A stretch of DNA of 64,000 nucleotides from Natrinema sp. HArc-T2 (lineage in GTDB: Archaea; Halobacteriota; Halobacteria; Halobacteriales; Natrialbaceae): positions 558,001-622,000 of the forward strand of contig NZ_JBGUAZ010000002.1 in the NCBI RefSeq assembly GCF_041821085.1, in the 5' to 3' direction. The notes beneath the pieces were generated by a model. It saw nothing but the letters and a program-made list of their open reading frames with translations. It did not search any database and was not told the DNA's origin. The position numbers were made by a program, and so were the translations under genes. The stretch's first letter is position 1, and each line of letters begins with the position of its first letter. Below are positions 1 through 9,138 of this stretch, one piece after another.

Positions 1-1081
1 TCTCCGAGATCGCACCCGCGTTCTGCGGTGCCTGCAAGATTGCGAACCGCTCACCCATGTTCTCACAGTGAGCGACGAGCGCCTCAGTCAGCCCCTCGAT
101 CTCGTTTTCGTCAGGGACACACATGAGTGAGACATCGTCGAGCTCCCTGAACGCCGCAAGACCGGTTCGCATCCCGGGCTTGTCGATTCCTTCGTAGTCA
201 CTCAGCGACACCGCCTCGGTCTCGGGCATTGCCGAGAGATCAGAGACAACGTTGACATCAACCTCCATTTCACCGGCACGGACCTCCTCGAGCTCCGCCT
301 GCAGCTCCTCCTGTGACTGGGATGCATCGATGTCGAACGGTTTGGCGATCCCCTGGAGCGCGGTGTAGTCTCGGTCCTCGAGATCTGGGGGGATGTAAGC
401 AGCAGTCTCCGACTCATCGTCGACCTCGATTAGCCCACCGTCGGTGTACTCCTCCGGGACCTCTCGAGAGAGCCAAGAGAGCCCTTCGGCGGGTCGACCG
501 TCGCCTTGCTGTTCGAGGTTGACGAGTACGGATCCCGGGATCTGTTTCTCGTAGAACTGGCTGGATTCGGGATCTGCCGACATGTCCTCGTAGACTTCTT
601 CGATGTCGGGTGCGGGATCGGGCTGATCAGATGCGGGTTTGCTGACCGCCTCGAGCTCACACGACCAGTATCGCAGCGTCAGTGTGAAATACTCGTTCTC
701 GCCGTCGTCGACGATCGCGGCGATGGAACTTCCCCATGCGCCCGGCCCGATCGCTTCGACGGCGATGACGTCGTTTCGGTCCTCGTCGACGAGCGTCGTC
801 GTCGCGACGTCCGTCGGCTCGGCGGCTGCGACGCGGCCGACGTAGCAGCGACTCCCGCCGTTTTTGAAGAACCCGTCGACAGCCGCATCGAGATCAGATG
901 ATCGTGGACTCGAGCCGAACGTTCGTTCGAATTCGGAAACACTCGTTACGAGTGTCGGTTCGACAGGGCCGCGCTCCGTTTCTCCAAGAAAGCCAGCAGT
1001 GCTGGTGCTGACACCTTCGACGGATTTGGTGCCGCTGTCGACTTCTTCGACGTATACGCCTGGTGAGAGGTATTCTGGCAT
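1..1081 (-). CDS. Contractile injection system / phage tail sheath protein (3' part outside window)
   Basis: Sheath subunit of a contractile phage-tail-like particle; sheath contraction drives the inner tube through a target membrane. The gene starts at ATG 1081 and is still open at base 1, giving about 360 residues of the N-terminal and middle region. The N-terminus (MPEYLSPGVYVEEVDSG, then STAGFLGETERGP) is the hallmark opening of the sheath family, followed by the GFF-x-NGG-x-R-CYVGRV stretch typical of the first sheath domain. A strong Shine-Dalgarno (GGAGGAG, complement of about 1086-1092) sits 7-12 nt before the start, unusual among the mostly leaderless genes here. It is divergent from the CIS-associated gene at 1485; tube genes would be expected beyond the left edge. 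The family call is secure; whether the particle is intracellular or extracellular cannot be told. Confidence 0.93.
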   Translation of the reverse strand, partial: MPEYLSPGVYVEEVDSGTKSVEGVSTSTAGFLGETERGPVEPTLVTSVSEFERTFGSSPRSSDLDAAVDGFFKNGGSRCYVGRVAAAEPTDVATTTLVDEDRNDVIAVEAIGPGAWGSSIAAIVDDGENEYFTLTLRYWSCELEAVSKPASDQPDPAPDIEEVYEDMSADPESSQFYEKQIPGSVLVNLEQQGDGRPAEGLSWLSREVPEEYTDGGLIEVDDESETAAYIPPDLEDRDYTALQGIAKPFDIDASQSQEELQAELEEVRAGEMEVDVNVVSDLSAMPETEAVSLSDYEGIDKPGMRTGLAAFRELDDVSLMCVPDENEIEGLTEALVAHCENMGERFAILQAPQNAGAISE

Positions 1082-1484
1082 TCGTGTCACTCCTCCTATC
1101 AGTTGTGTGGCGACACTATATTCGACTACATATACTATAAAACTTACTTATTTAAGATAGATGAAAATAGTGGCAATGGCTGTAATTTACAGGTATCTAT
1201 TGGCTGTTTTAATCTACAAAATACTGTCTAACCCGGGATGAAATGAAGTTAGAAAATAGTTCGCTACGATAGTAGCCACTGAGAATCAGTGCACAGCTGA
1301 CCGCACGGAGGCTATGCGATCTCTGTGTGAACCGTTTCAGTTGTTACGATAGATTGCTGTCACAGTGATCGGAGCGAGCGCAGTTCGTCTGCGACCGTTG
1401 CCTCCTGTATATTTCAGTATGTTAAACCACTCATTTCTATCCTTCCGCTACGATTAAATATGTGTGAAACGCTAACTGAACGAC
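1082..1484. promoter_or_regulatory. AT-rich divergent intergenic region between two CIS genes
   Basis: This 403-bp stretch holds no gene that I can support. It is markedly richer in A+T than its surroundings, above all at 1118-1215. For the sheath gene (minus) a TATA-like TTTTATAG lies around 1136-1143, with a strong Shine-Dalgarno near 1086-1092. For the plus-strand gene a TATA-like GATTAAATATG lies at about 1452-1462, some 25-30 nt before ATG 1485, which predicts a leaderless or nearly leaderless transcript. The two CIS genes therefore appear to be fired from one divergent control region, with leadered translation on one side and leaderless on the other. Confidence 0.5.
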
Positions 1485-2738
1485 ATGAACCGCGATACGG
1501 ACAATCGGAATGGGGAACGAGGCAGTCTCTCTCAGTTTCGCAAGAACCGCTTCTTTAGCGGGAAACTGATGACGCCCCGTGATATGGACGCAGAACAGGC
1601 GTACCACGCCGAGCGGTTGCACACGTTCGCCCGGTTCGTCGCCGGACGTGGCGTCGTCTACGGACTCGAGGTGCAATCGATCAACGACACCGGCGACGGA
1701 CTCGAGGTGACGATCGAGCCTGGCATCGCGCTGGACGGAAACGGTCGACCGATCGTCGTCGACCGGGTAACGACCGCGTCGCTTCCACACCCCTCTGGAG
1801 ACGAACTTTCACTCTACATTCAGTACGACGAGATCGCACTGGAACCGGTTCCAGTTCCGAATACCGACGACGCCATCGACGACGAATCGACGGCGAATCG
1901 GACGCTCGAGAGCTTCGAGCTGACGTACCGAGAGGAAACGAGTGACGACCGCACGCAACGACCAGCCGTCGAGATCCCGGACATCGAGAGCGACTGTCCC
2001 GATGCGGAATCGGTCTCCCAGCAACTCCTCGAGCGATACCACGACCAATACCGGTCTTCGATCCCGTCCGACTCGGAGACGGGGGTGTTTCTCGGTTCGT
2101 TCGAGCGGACGCCCGACGGTGACTGGACGGACTCAGAGGCGTCGGCACCTCGGGAGTTCGTCTACGATCACGACCTGCTCTTTGGGACGATCATCGACCA
2201 TATCACGGACACCGACAACCCCCACCGAACGCCGGTCGAACGGGAGCCGCCCGACATCCCGGACGATATTACGGCGGTTTCGGATCGACTCGACGCCCTC
2301 GAGACCGACATCGGGCGTGTCAAACAGGATCAGGCTGCGCTGACCCGATATGTCATGCGCAAGACGCTCACAGAGCGGGCGCGCGTTTTCGACGCCCTCG
2401 CAGAGCGGTTAGAACGGCGGACGAGCGAGGGCGACGGCTGCCGACTCGCTCGTGAGCTCGCCACGACCGCTCGCACAGCCAGTGAACAGGCTTGTGAGAG
2501 TGAGGACGCCTACCGTCGTCACGTCCAGCACGTCCTCGAGCAACTGATCGATCTTGGCGACCGACTCGAGGGGACGACGACCGAAGCGAGTCTCGAGCGC
2601 TATCTCAGATCTGTCTCCGACCTGCAGGAAACGCTCGAGGACGACGGCACCGTACTCGCGTTGGCCGAGACACAGGATCGCGTCTGCGAGGCCGCGGATG
2701 CACTCGAGGTCCTCGTCGATATCGTTCCGGACGAGTGA
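1485..2738 (+). CDS. CIS-associated protein with N-terminal FFSGKL-type domain
   Basis: 417 residues, acidic. The N-terminal 100 residues contain RFFSGKLMTPRDMDAEQAYH, then RGVVYGLEV and an E-P-G-x-A-x-D-x-x-G-R-x-I-V motif. From family memory this architecture recurs in proteins encoded inside CIS and phage-tail-like clusters, where it is thought to form a small beta-rich domain at the baseplate or tail tip; the exact role is not established. The C-terminal half (from about residue 250) is predicted helical and rich in D, E, R and L, possibly coiled coil. It is divergent from the sheath gene. Its 3' end lies only 48 nt from the convergent 3' end of the E2 gene. The start is ATG 1485, matched to a TATA-like box 25-30 nt upstream. 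Confidence 0.7.
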   Translation: MNRDTDNRNGERGSLSQFRKNRFFSGKLMTPRDMDAEQAYHAERLHTFARFVAGRGVVYGLEVQSINDTGDGLEVTIEPGIALDGNGRPIVVDRVTTASLPHPSGDELSLYIQYDEIALEPVPVPNTDDAIDDESTANRTLESFELTYREETSDDRTQRPAVEIPDIESDCPDAESVSQQLLERYHDQYRSSIPSDSETGVFLGSFERTPDGDWTDSEASAPREFVYDHDLLFGTIIDHITDTDNPHRTPVEREPPDIPDDITAVSDRLDALETDIGRVKQDQAALTRYVMRKTLTERARVFDALAERLERRTSEGDGCRLARELATTARTASEQACESEDAYRRHVQHVLEQLIDLGDRLEGTTTEASLERYLRSVSDLQETLEDDGTVLALAETQDRVCEAADALEVLVDIVPDE

Positions 2739-2786
2739 CGACTGGCCGTCGATCACGACGCGACGGCCGATGGGGGAGCCCTCGAG

Positions 2787-4379
2787 TCACTCGAGCAAGA
2801 GGAGATCCGGCTGCTCGAGGTACTCCATGACGGTGTTCGTAAACCGGGCACCGACAGCACCGTCGACCAGCCGGTGGTCGAACGACAGCGAGAGGGTCAG
2901 CACCGAGCGGGGTTCGATCGATTCCGTGCCATGCTCGTCGGTGACGACGCGTGGCTTGCGCTTGATTTCGCCGATCGCGAGGATGCCCGCTTCGGGGTAG
3001 TTGATGATCGGCGTGGCGTATTCGCCGCCGATGCCACCGACGTTGGTGATCGTAAACGTCGATCCCTGGAGGTCCTCGGGACTGATCGTCCGGTCGCGAG
3101 CCGTCTGGACGAGTTCGTTCATTTCCGACGACAGTTGCAACAGCCCCTTCCGGTCGGCGTCGTCGACGACTGGCACCATCAGCCCGACATCGGTCGCAGT
3201 TGCGACACCGATGTTGTAGTAATCGCGGTAGACGATCTCGTCGTTCTCCTCGTCGATGACCGCGTTCAGCTCGGGGTATTCGTTCAGGGCCGCCACGACG
3301 GCCTTCATGATAAACGGCATGTAGGTCAACCGGATCCCCTTCTCCTCGGCGCGGGGTTTGAGCGTCTCGCGCGTCTCGACGAGGGCTGTCACATCGACCT
3401 CGTCGTGGTGGGTGACGTGAGGCGCGTTGTATTTGGACTCGACCATCGCCTCGGCGACCGTCTTGCGAACGCCACGGAACGGCTCGCGGCGTTCGCGCTC
3501 GCCGGGCGCGAACTCGGTCCCCGTCGTTCCGACCGGTTCGCCCGCTTCGACCGCCTCGCGATCCGCTTCTTGTGCCTGCCGCTGTGTCTCGGCGTACTCC
3601 CGAACTGCCTCGGGCGTGACGAACGCCTCGCCGTCGCGTTCTTCGGTGGCTGGGACAGCGTCGATATCGATGCCTTCCTCCCCGGCGAGCCGCCGGGTCG
3701 CAGGTGCTGCCAGGGTCGTCTCGCGATCGGCGGCCTCGAGTCGCGCCGATGATGGGGTCCGATCGGAAGCCGCCGGCTCGACTTCGCCAGACCCAATGGT
3801 GTCAGCGCCGTTCTCATCGACAGTCGCCGCGGGTTCGGCGTCGGTCACAGGCTCCTGTGACTGGGGCTGTTCCGGCTCCGTCTCGGCGATTCCGCCGGTA
3901 GCTGCCCGCACGTCGGCTGCAGTGATTCGACCACCGGGGCCGCTTCCGTCGATACTCGAGAGGTCCAGTCCCTGTTCGCGGGCCATGCGACGCACGCGCG
4001 GTGGTGCGAAGACCCTGCCGTCAGGCGGCGTGACGTCCTCGGCTTCGGCTCCGGTCGCGCCGGGACTTCCGGTAGCGTCGTCGGCTGGTTCGCTCGGCTC
4101 GGGTTCCGCGGTCGCTTCTGTCGGTTCGGCTTCCGTGTCGCCTGCGACATCGAACGAGATGATCACCGTTCCAACTGGGACGACCTCGCCTTCTTCGACG
4201 TGTAACTCGCGGACGGTCCCGTCGACCGGTGCGGGCACCTCTACGAGGGCTTTGTCGGTTTCGACCTCCGCGACTGGCTGGTCCTCCGCAACCTCGTCGC
4301 CTGTGTCGACCAGCCACGAGACCAGTTCCCCCTCGGCGACGCCTTCGCCGACGTCGGGGAGTTCGAACTCTCTGACCAT
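2787..4379 (-). CDS. pdhC: 2-oxoacid dehydrogenase E2, dihydrolipoyl acyltransferase
   Basis: Core acyltransferase of the 2-oxoacid dehydrogenase complex; it moves the acyl group from E1-bound thiamine diphosphate via lipoamide to CoA. 530 residues. The lipoyl domain is at 1-80 with the lipoylated lysine K43 in ETDKALVEV. An acidic Ala/Pro/Glu linker follows, then a peripheral-subunit-binding domain at about 124-160 (APPRVRRMAREQGLDL...GGRITAADV) and a second, degenerate-looking one at about 224-262 (APATRRLAGEEGIDID). The catalytic domain runs from about 298 to the end with SFDHRLVDGA, whose His and Asp are catalytic. It starts 1 nt after the E1-beta stop, so the three genes form one operon with lipA upstream. 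In Haloferax the physiological substrate of this complex is unresolved, because pyruvate is oxidised mainly by the ferredoxin enzyme; the pdh name is by homology. No E3 gene follows. Confidence 0.95.
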   Translation of the reverse strand: MVREFELPDVGEGVAEGELVSWLVDTGDEVAEDQPVAEVETDKALVEVPAPVDGTVRELHVEEGEVVPVGTVIISFDVAGDTEAEPTEATAEPEPSEPADDATGSPGATGAEAEDVTPPDGRVFAPPRVRRMAREQGLDLSSIDGSGPGGRITAADVRAATGGIAETEPEQPQSQEPVTDAEPAATVDENGADTIGSGEVEPAASDRTPSSARLEAADRETTLAAPATRRLAGEEGIDIDAVPATEERDGEAFVTPEAVREYAETQRQAQEADREAVEAGEPVGTTGTEFAPGERERREPFRGVRKTVAEAMVESKYNAPHVTHHDEVDVTALVETRETLKPRAEEKGIRLTYMPFIMKAVVAALNEYPELNAVIDEENDEIVYRDYYNIGVATATDVGLMVPVVDDADRKGLLQLSSEMNELVQTARDRTISPEDLQGSTFTITNVGGIGGEYATPIINYPEAGILAIGEIKRKPRVVTDEHGTESIEPRSVLTLSLSFDHRLVDGAVGARFTNTVMEYLEQPDLLLLE

Positions 4380-4380
4380 G

Positions 4381-5373
4381 TTAGAACCCCACAGCGTCTC
4401 GAATCCCGTCCTCGATGCGGGCCGGTTCGGGCAGGTAGTAGTCCTCGAGCGCGTACAGCGGGAACGGTGTGTCGAAGCCCGTAATGCGCTCGACCGGCGC
4501 TTCCTGATAGAGCAGCGCCTCCTCCTGGAGGGTCGCGGTGATCTCGGCTCCGAGGCCGCCCGTCTTGGGTGCCTCGTGGACGACAGCGGCGCGACCGGTC
4601 TTTTTGAACGACTCGACGATCGTCTCTTCGTCTAACGGGGAGAGCGTCCGCAGGTCGATCACCTCGACGTCAATCTCGCCCGCGAGATTGTCGGCGGCCT
4701 CGAGCGTTGGCCGGGTCATCGCACCCCACGTGTAGACCGAAATGTCGGATCCCTCACGGCGGACTGCGGCCTCACCGATCGGGATCTCGTAGGACTCGCT
4801 GGGGACTTCCTCGCGGAAGGCCCGATAGATGAGCTTTGGCTCGAGGAAGATCACCGGATCGGGACTCCGAACCGCGCTGGTGAGCAATCCCTTGGTGTCG
4901 TACGGCGTCGAGGGGATGACGACTTTGAGCCCGGGCTGGTGGACGAACATCGCTTCGGTCGACTCGGAATGGTGTTCGGGCGCGCGGATACCGCCGCCGT
5001 AGGGGGCCCGAACCACCATCGGACACGTATACCGACCGCGCGAGCGCGTCCGCAGGCGAGCGGCGTGGGAGACGATCTGGTCGAACGCGGGGTAGATAAA
5101 GCCCATGAACTGGATCTCGGAGACCGGGCGCTTCCCGTAGGCTGCCATCCCGATCGCCGTACCGACGATACCCGATTCTGCGAGCGGAGTGTCGATCACC
5201 CGGTTTTCGCCGAACGCCTCGTAGAGGCCGTCGGTCGCGCGGAAGACGCCGCCGTTCTCGCCGACGTCCTCGCCCATGACGATGACGTCGTCGTCGCGTT
5301 CCATCTCCGTGTGCAGTCCGTCTCGGACTGCCTCGACCAGCGTGAGATTCTCTGCTTGTGATTGTGTCGCCAT
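4381..5373 (-). CDS. pdhB: 2-oxoacid dehydrogenase E1 component, beta subunit
   Basis: 330 residues from ATG 5373 (MATQSQAENLTLVEAVRDGL). The frame stays open upstream to 5832, but that extension overlaps the E1-alpha gene and is not coding. With E1-alpha it forms the alpha2beta2 thiamine-diphosphate decarboxylase of the complex. Family landmarks are MGEDVGENGGVFRATDGL near the N-terminus, the TPLAESGIVGTAIGMA block, the EIQFMGFIYPAFDQI segment, and the C-terminal transketolase-type domain with VIDLRTLSPLDEETI and HEAPKTGGLGAEI. It starts 4 nt after the E1-alpha stop and ends 1 nt before the E2 start, so translation is very likely coupled. Length matches the family. Confidence 0.96.
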   Translation of the reverse strand: MATQSQAENLTLVEAVRDGLHTEMERDDDVIVMGEDVGENGGVFRATDGLYEAFGENRVIDTPLAESGIVGTAIGMAAYGKRPVSEIQFMGFIYPAFDQIVSHAARLRTRSRGRYTCPMVVRAPYGGGIRAPEHHSESTEAMFVHQPGLKVVIPSTPYDTKGLLTSAVRSPDPVIFLEPKLIYRAFREEVPSESYEIPIGEAAVRREGSDISVYTWGAMTRPTLEAADNLAGEIDVEVIDLRTLSPLDEETIVESFKKTGRAAVVHEAPKTGGLGAEITATLQEEALLYQEAPVERITGFDTPFPLYALEDYYLPEPARIEDGIRDAVGF

Positions 5374-5377
5374 CGTA

Positions 5378-6484
5378 TCACTCCAGGAGGGCGTCGTCGC
5401 CGTGTTGTTCGCGGATCGATTCGAAGTACTCGAGTTGGCGTTGCAGTCGGCGGGGCATTCCCTCGTAGACGTGTGCGAAGATCTCCTCGGGTTCGGGTCG
5501 TTCGAACGATTCGGCTCCGTCGATGGCGTCGGCAACATCGTCTTCGATCCGCGCTTCGATCGCGTCGACTCGCTCGTCGTCGAGCATGCCGTTCGACCGC
5601 AGATACGTCTCGAGGCGCGGGATCGGATCCTTCTGCTTCCAGCGCTCGACCTCCTCGTCGCTGCGGTAGACGGAAGGGTCGTCGGCGGTCGTGTGGGCTC
5701 CGAAGCGGTACTGGACCGCTTCGATGAGCGTCGGGCGGAGTTCGTCCTCGTCGGGATCTTTGGCCTTCTCGACGGCCTCGCGAGTAACCTTGTACACTGC
5801 CAGCGGGTCCATCCCGTCGACTTGCACGCCATCGAAGCCGTAGGCGGTGGCCTTCTGCGCTAAGGTCGCACTCGCCGTCTGGCGCTCGCGTGGGACCGAG
5901 ATGGCCCACTGGTTGTTGTTACAGAAGAAGACGGTCGGCGTATCGAAGACGCCGGCGAAGTTCAGCCCCTCGTGGAAGTCACCTTCCGAGGTCGCCCCGT
6001 CGCCGAAGTAACAGATGAACGCCTTCTCCTCGCCGTCGAGTTTCGAGGCCCAAGCAGCCCCCGTCGCGTGGGGGATCTGGGTCGCGATGGGGACCGCGAC
6101 CGAGAAGATGTTGACATCTTCGGGCATGTAGTTACCCCGTTCGTGGCCCATCCAGTAGAGCAGGGTTCGCTCGAGGGAGAGCCCCCGAACGAGGCCGACG
6201 CCGTGTTCGCGGTAGCTGGGGAAGACCCAGTCCTCAGTGTCTAAGGCGTGAGCGCTGCCGACCTGTGCGCCTTCCTGGCCGGACAGCGGCGGGTAGGTTC
6301 CCATCCGCCCCTGGCGCTGGAGGCTGACGGCCCGCTCGTCGAAGCGGCGCACGAGCCGCATCTGCTCGTACATCTCGACGAGTTCGTCCTCGGTGAGGTC
6401 CGGTACGTCGGCACCCTCTCGGACACGGCCCGCCTCGTCGAGTATCTGGACTCGCTCGCGGGGATCGCGCTGTATCGTACTCAC
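5378..6484 (-). CDS. pdhA: 2-oxoacid dehydrogenase E1 component, alpha subunit
   Basis: Decarboxylating subunit that binds thiamine diphosphate. The cofactor motif [18 protein letters not shown] is followed by [12 protein letters not shown], and the substrate-side segment [15 protein letters not shown] is present. The frame also allows a GTG start at 6496. I prefer GTG 6484 ([15 protein letters not shown], 368 residues) because a GGTGGG Shine-Dalgarno-like stretch precedes it by 5-10 nt and this N-terminus fits haloarchaeal relatives. A TATA-like CCTTTAGCC lies around 6527-6535 on the minus strand. First gene of the E1a-E1b-E2 operon; the spacing to E1b is 4 nt. Lipoyl synthase lies upstream in the same orientation, supplying the cofactor for E2. 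Confidence 0.95.
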   Translation of the reverse strand: MSTIQRDPRERVQILDEAGRVREGADVPDLTEDELVEMYEQMRLVRRFDERAVSLQRQGRMGTYPPLSGQEGAQVGSAHALDTEDWVFPSYREHGVGLVRGLSLERTLLYWMGHERGNYMPEDVNIFSVAVPIATQIPHATGAAWASKLDGEEKAFICYFGDGATSEGDFHEGLNFAGVFDTPTVFFCNNNQWAISVPRERQTASATLAQKATAYGFDGVQVDGMDPLAVYKVTREAVEKAKDPDEDELRPTLIEAVQYRFGAHTTADDPSVYRSDEEVERWKQKDPIPRLETYLRSNGMLDDERVDAIEARIEDDVADAIDGAESFERPEPEEIFAHVYEGMPRRLQRQLEYFESIREQHGDDALLE

Positions 6485-6706
6485 GGGAAAACCCACCTAT
6501 ACATACCCTAGCACACGACCGCTCAGGCTAAAGGAGTTTCCCAAAATAGTTTACTACCCGAGACATTCTTCCCAGCGCCCCTCAGAAATGCCGTACGCAA
6601 CCGGACGATTGTGGACGGAACTGAACGGAACTGGCCATTTAGTGCCGATTATCGAATCTCAGGCGATGGACGGGAACGAGACTGGACGAACCAGCGTTCG
6701 ATCCAA

Positions 6707-7690
6707 CTACGTCTCGGTCTGCTGTGGCTGCGTCCGGCGTGCGTCGGCTCGCGCCTCCGCGACGCTTTTGCCCTCACGCAAGATGGCGTCGACGAACAGT
6801 TCGCCGGCCTTGTACGACGACCGCACCATCGGACCGCTCGCACAGTAGAGAAAGCCTAACTCCTCTTCGGCGACGCGCCGCCACGTCTCGTACTTGTCCG
6901 GGTGGTCGTAGCGTTGGACCTCGAGGTGGTTTCGCGAGGGCCGCAGGTACTGGCCGAGCGTGACGATGTCGACGCCGCGCTCGCGCAGGTCCGCAAGCGT
7001 CTGGTAAACCTCGTGATCGTACTCGCCGTGGCCGAGCATGATCGAGGTCTTGGTGTAAATGTCGGACTCTCGTTCGACTTGCTCGAGCACCGAGAGGCTC
7101 TGTTCGTAGCCCGCACGCCGGTCGCGGACGGGAAACTGCAGCCGTTCGACGGTTTCGACGTTGTGGGCGATCACGTCGGGCTCGGCGTCGATGATCTTCC
7201 GGACGAGGTGGTCTTCGCCCTGGAAGTCGGGGATAAGCACTTCCACGAGGATGCCGGGATGGCGGGCTTTGATCTCGCGGATCGTCTCCGCGAAGTGGCC
7301 CGCGCCCTGATCGGGGAGGTCGTCACGGTCGACGCTGGTCAGCACGACATAGTCCAGGCCGATCTCGGCGATGGCGCTCGCGACGTTTCCAGGTTCGTCG
7401 GGGTCGAGTGGCTCCATCCCGCCGGTCTGAACGTCACAGAAGTTGCAGCCTCGAGAGCAGCGATCGCCCATCAGCATGAACGTCGCCGTCCCACCGCGGT
7501 CCTGATTGCCGGCGCCGTCCGCGTCGCCGGCTTTGGTGCGTCCGGACCAACACTCGCCCAGGTTCGGACAGTTGGCCTCCTCGCAGACGGTGTGGAGTCC
7601 GTGGTCCCGAAGCGTCTCCCGAATGCCGGCGAACTCCCGTCCCGATGGCGGACGGCTCTTCAGCCAGTCAGGTTTGCGCGCGCGGCTCAT
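6707..7690 (-). CDS. lipA: Lipoyl synthase (radical SAM)
   Basis: Inserts two sulfurs into the octanoyl chain on E2-type domains to make lipoamide. 327 residues. The auxiliary cluster motif is CEEANCPNLGEC (C36, C41, C47); the radical-SAM cluster is CSRGCNFCD (C78, C82, C85). The C-terminal serine that ligates the auxiliary cluster fits RSSYKAGE near residue 300. Between the two motifs sits a haloarchaeal-looking insertion of about 15 residues (GRTKAGDADGAGNQDRGG). It is transcribed toward the E1a-E1b-E2 operon with a 210-bp gap, so it may have its own promoter but a shared function. It is divergent from the PH-domain gene at 7881. Confidence 0.96.
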   Translation of the reverse strand: MSRARKPDWLKSRPPSGREFAGIRETLRDHGLHTVCEEANCPNLGECWSGRTKAGDADGAGNQDRGGTATFMLMGDRCSRGCNFCDVQTGGMEPLDPDEPGNVASAIAEIGLDYVVLTSVDRDDLPDQGAGHFAETIREIKARHPGILVEVLIPDFQGEDHLVRKIIDAEPDVIAHNVETVERLQFPVRDRRAGYEQSLSVLEQVERESDIYTKTSIMLGHGEYDHEVYQTLADLRERGVDIVTLGQYLRPSRNHLEVQRYDHPDKYETWRRVAEEELGFLYCASGPMVRSSYKAGELFVDAILREGKSVAEARADARRTQPQQTET

Positions 7691-7880
7691 AGTGTGTCAT
7701 GGGACCGCGCGGTGAAAAACCGTGTCGGTCGTCTCGAGTTAGTAGCCGACTGTGCCGGCAGGTGACGCGGTCGGTCGCCAACTGATGATGGCGATGGATC
7801 GATCTAGTGCGCCAAATCGGCTGAACCTCTCCGTCAGAGCCGTTACGCACTCCATTCTGCCGGCAGCTTTACGGACGGCG

Positions 7881-8414
7881 ATGGACTACTCCGTTCCGAT
7901 GGCTTTCGGCTCGACACCCGACTGGTTTCACATCAGCGAGGACGAGGATATCGTCTGGGAGAGTCGGCCCCACCCGATCACGATGGGGGCCAGACTGCCG
8001 GTCGGGATCGGACTCGCGCTTGCGGGCCTGGTCGTCGCAGGCTGGAGCGTAATCGACGGCGGCACCCTCGTGGCGCTTCTCGGTCTCGGCCTGCTCGCCG
8101 TCGGCGTGGTCGTTGCGGTCGCCCGCTATCTCGTCTGGACGAACACCCGCTACGTCATCACCTCCTCGGAACTCTACAAGAAACGCGGTATCGTCTCGAG
8201 AGACGTCACCCAGTTTCGCCTCGAGCGCGTCCAGAACACCAGCCTCAGTCAGAGTGGGCTCGGTCGCCTGCTCGGCTACGGCGATCTGACGGTCTACACC
8301 GCCGGCTCCGGCGAGCCGGAGCTGACCTTCGAACGTGTCCCGCAGCCGGAGGTGGCGAGTAGCCGCCTCAGCGACCGGCTCGAGGTCGTCGCGACCGACG
8401 AATCGGCGCTCTGA
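7881..8414 (+). CDS. PH-domain (bPH2/YdbT-type) membrane protein
   Basis: About 177 residues from ATG 7881 (MDYSVPMAFGSTPDWFHISEDE). The open frame extends upstream to 7752, but that part looks non-coding. ATG 7899 is an alternative, supported by a TTTAC-type TATA element near 7868 at leaderless spacing. The layout is a short WFHISEDEDIVWESRPHP lead, two hydrophobic segments (about residues 40-56 and 60-82), then a cytoplasmic bPH2 domain with TNTRYVITSSELYKKRGI, RLERVQNTSLSQS and LTVYTAGSGEPELTF. This is the usual architecture of YdbS/YdbT-like proteins, whose function is generally unknown. It is followed 74 nt later by another membrane protein gene. Confidence 0.85.
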   Translation: MDYSVPMAFGSTPDWFHISEDEDIVWESRPHPITMGARLPVGIGLALAGLVVAGWSVIDGGTLVALLGLGLLAVGVVVAVARYLVWTNTRYVITSSELYKKRGIVSRDVTQFRLERVQNTSLSQSGLGRLLGYGDLTVYTAGSGEPELTFERVPQPEVASSRLSDRLEVVATDESAL

Positions 8415-8488
8415 TCGGCGAGCGTCGGAACCGACCGCTCGAAAAACCACAAAACCCATTAGCCGACTCGGCTTCGAGAGTCGGTACG

Positions 8489-9088
8489 ATGCCCTCCCAA
8501 TCAGTCCCCGCCGAAGAGCCACCGGTCTCGCGTCGCTCGAGCGTTGCAGCGAGTGCGGGACTCGGCGTCTTCGCCGCCGTGATCGGCTATCTCCTGACGT
8601 ACCTGCTGGTCGCCAGTGAGGTCCGCGAGGCCGTCGGCGACACCGTCGCCGAGTGGAAAGCCGTCGCCTGGTTCTTCTACGAGGCGCACCTGATCGACAT
8701 CGAGGTCAGCGGTCAGATCGGCTCGTTCGCCGGGATGAGTACCCTCGATCTCATCGCCCAATCGGACGCTGCGGGCGCGACCCTGTTGTACGTGGTGCCG
8801 CCGCTCGTGTTGCTCGCGACCGGTGCGATGCTGGCCGTCCGGTGGAACGTGACCGATCTCGGCGAGGCCGTCGTCGCCGGCGCGCCGGTGGCGATCGGCT
8901 ATGCCGTGGTCATGGGCCTCGGAGCTGTCGTCACTGAATCCACCACCGAAGCGTCCGCGCTCGGCATCGAAGCGAGTAGTTCGATCGCACCGGCGCTCCT
9001 GCCAGCGATCGTCCTCGGCGGCGTGTTGTATCCGCTGGTGTTCGCGACTGCCGGGGCCGCGATCGCCGCTGCCGTCGCCACGCGATAG
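8489..9088 (+). CDS. Haloarchaeal multi-pass membrane protein, function unknown
   Basis: 199 residues with a Ser/Pro-rich N-terminus and about five hydrophobic segments: about 21-42 (SAGLGVFAAVIGYLLTYLLV), 96-118 (GATLLYVVPPLVLLATGAML), 128-150 (AVVAGAPVAIGYAVVMGLGA), and 165-197 (IAPALLPAIVLGGVLYPLVF plus AGAAIAAAVA). A soluble loop at about 45-90 carries WKAVAWFFYEAHLIDIEVSG. It resembles a family seen only in haloarchaea (DUF7978-like, from memory). I recognise no catalytic motif. Same strand as the PH-domain gene and the helicase, with a 50-nt gap to the latter. Confidence 0.75.
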   Translation: MPSQSVPAEEPPVSRRSSVAASAGLGVFAAVIGYLLTYLLVASEVREAVGDTVAEWKAVAWFFYEAHLIDIEVSGQIGSFAGMSTLDLIAQSDAAGATLLYVVPPLVLLATGAMLAVRWNVTDLGEAVVAGAPVAIGYAVVMGLGAVVTESTTEASALGIEASSSIAPALLPAIVLGGVLYPLVFATAGAAIAAAVATR

Positions 9089-9138
9089 GTTGGACGCGAA
9101 GGAAACGCCTTTGATAGACCGCCACCCGTTTCTGCCTG

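Noticed and set aside
3427-4635. 402-codon plus-strand frame opposite the E2 gene
   Set aside because: Ser/Thr/Pro-rich shadow over the certain E2 and E1-beta genes; no domain and no promoter.
4381-5832. Long version of the E1-beta gene starting at 5832
   Set aside because: The N-terminal 150 codons overlap the E1-alpha gene in another frame and are Arg/Ser-rich; the family N-terminus is at ATG 5373.
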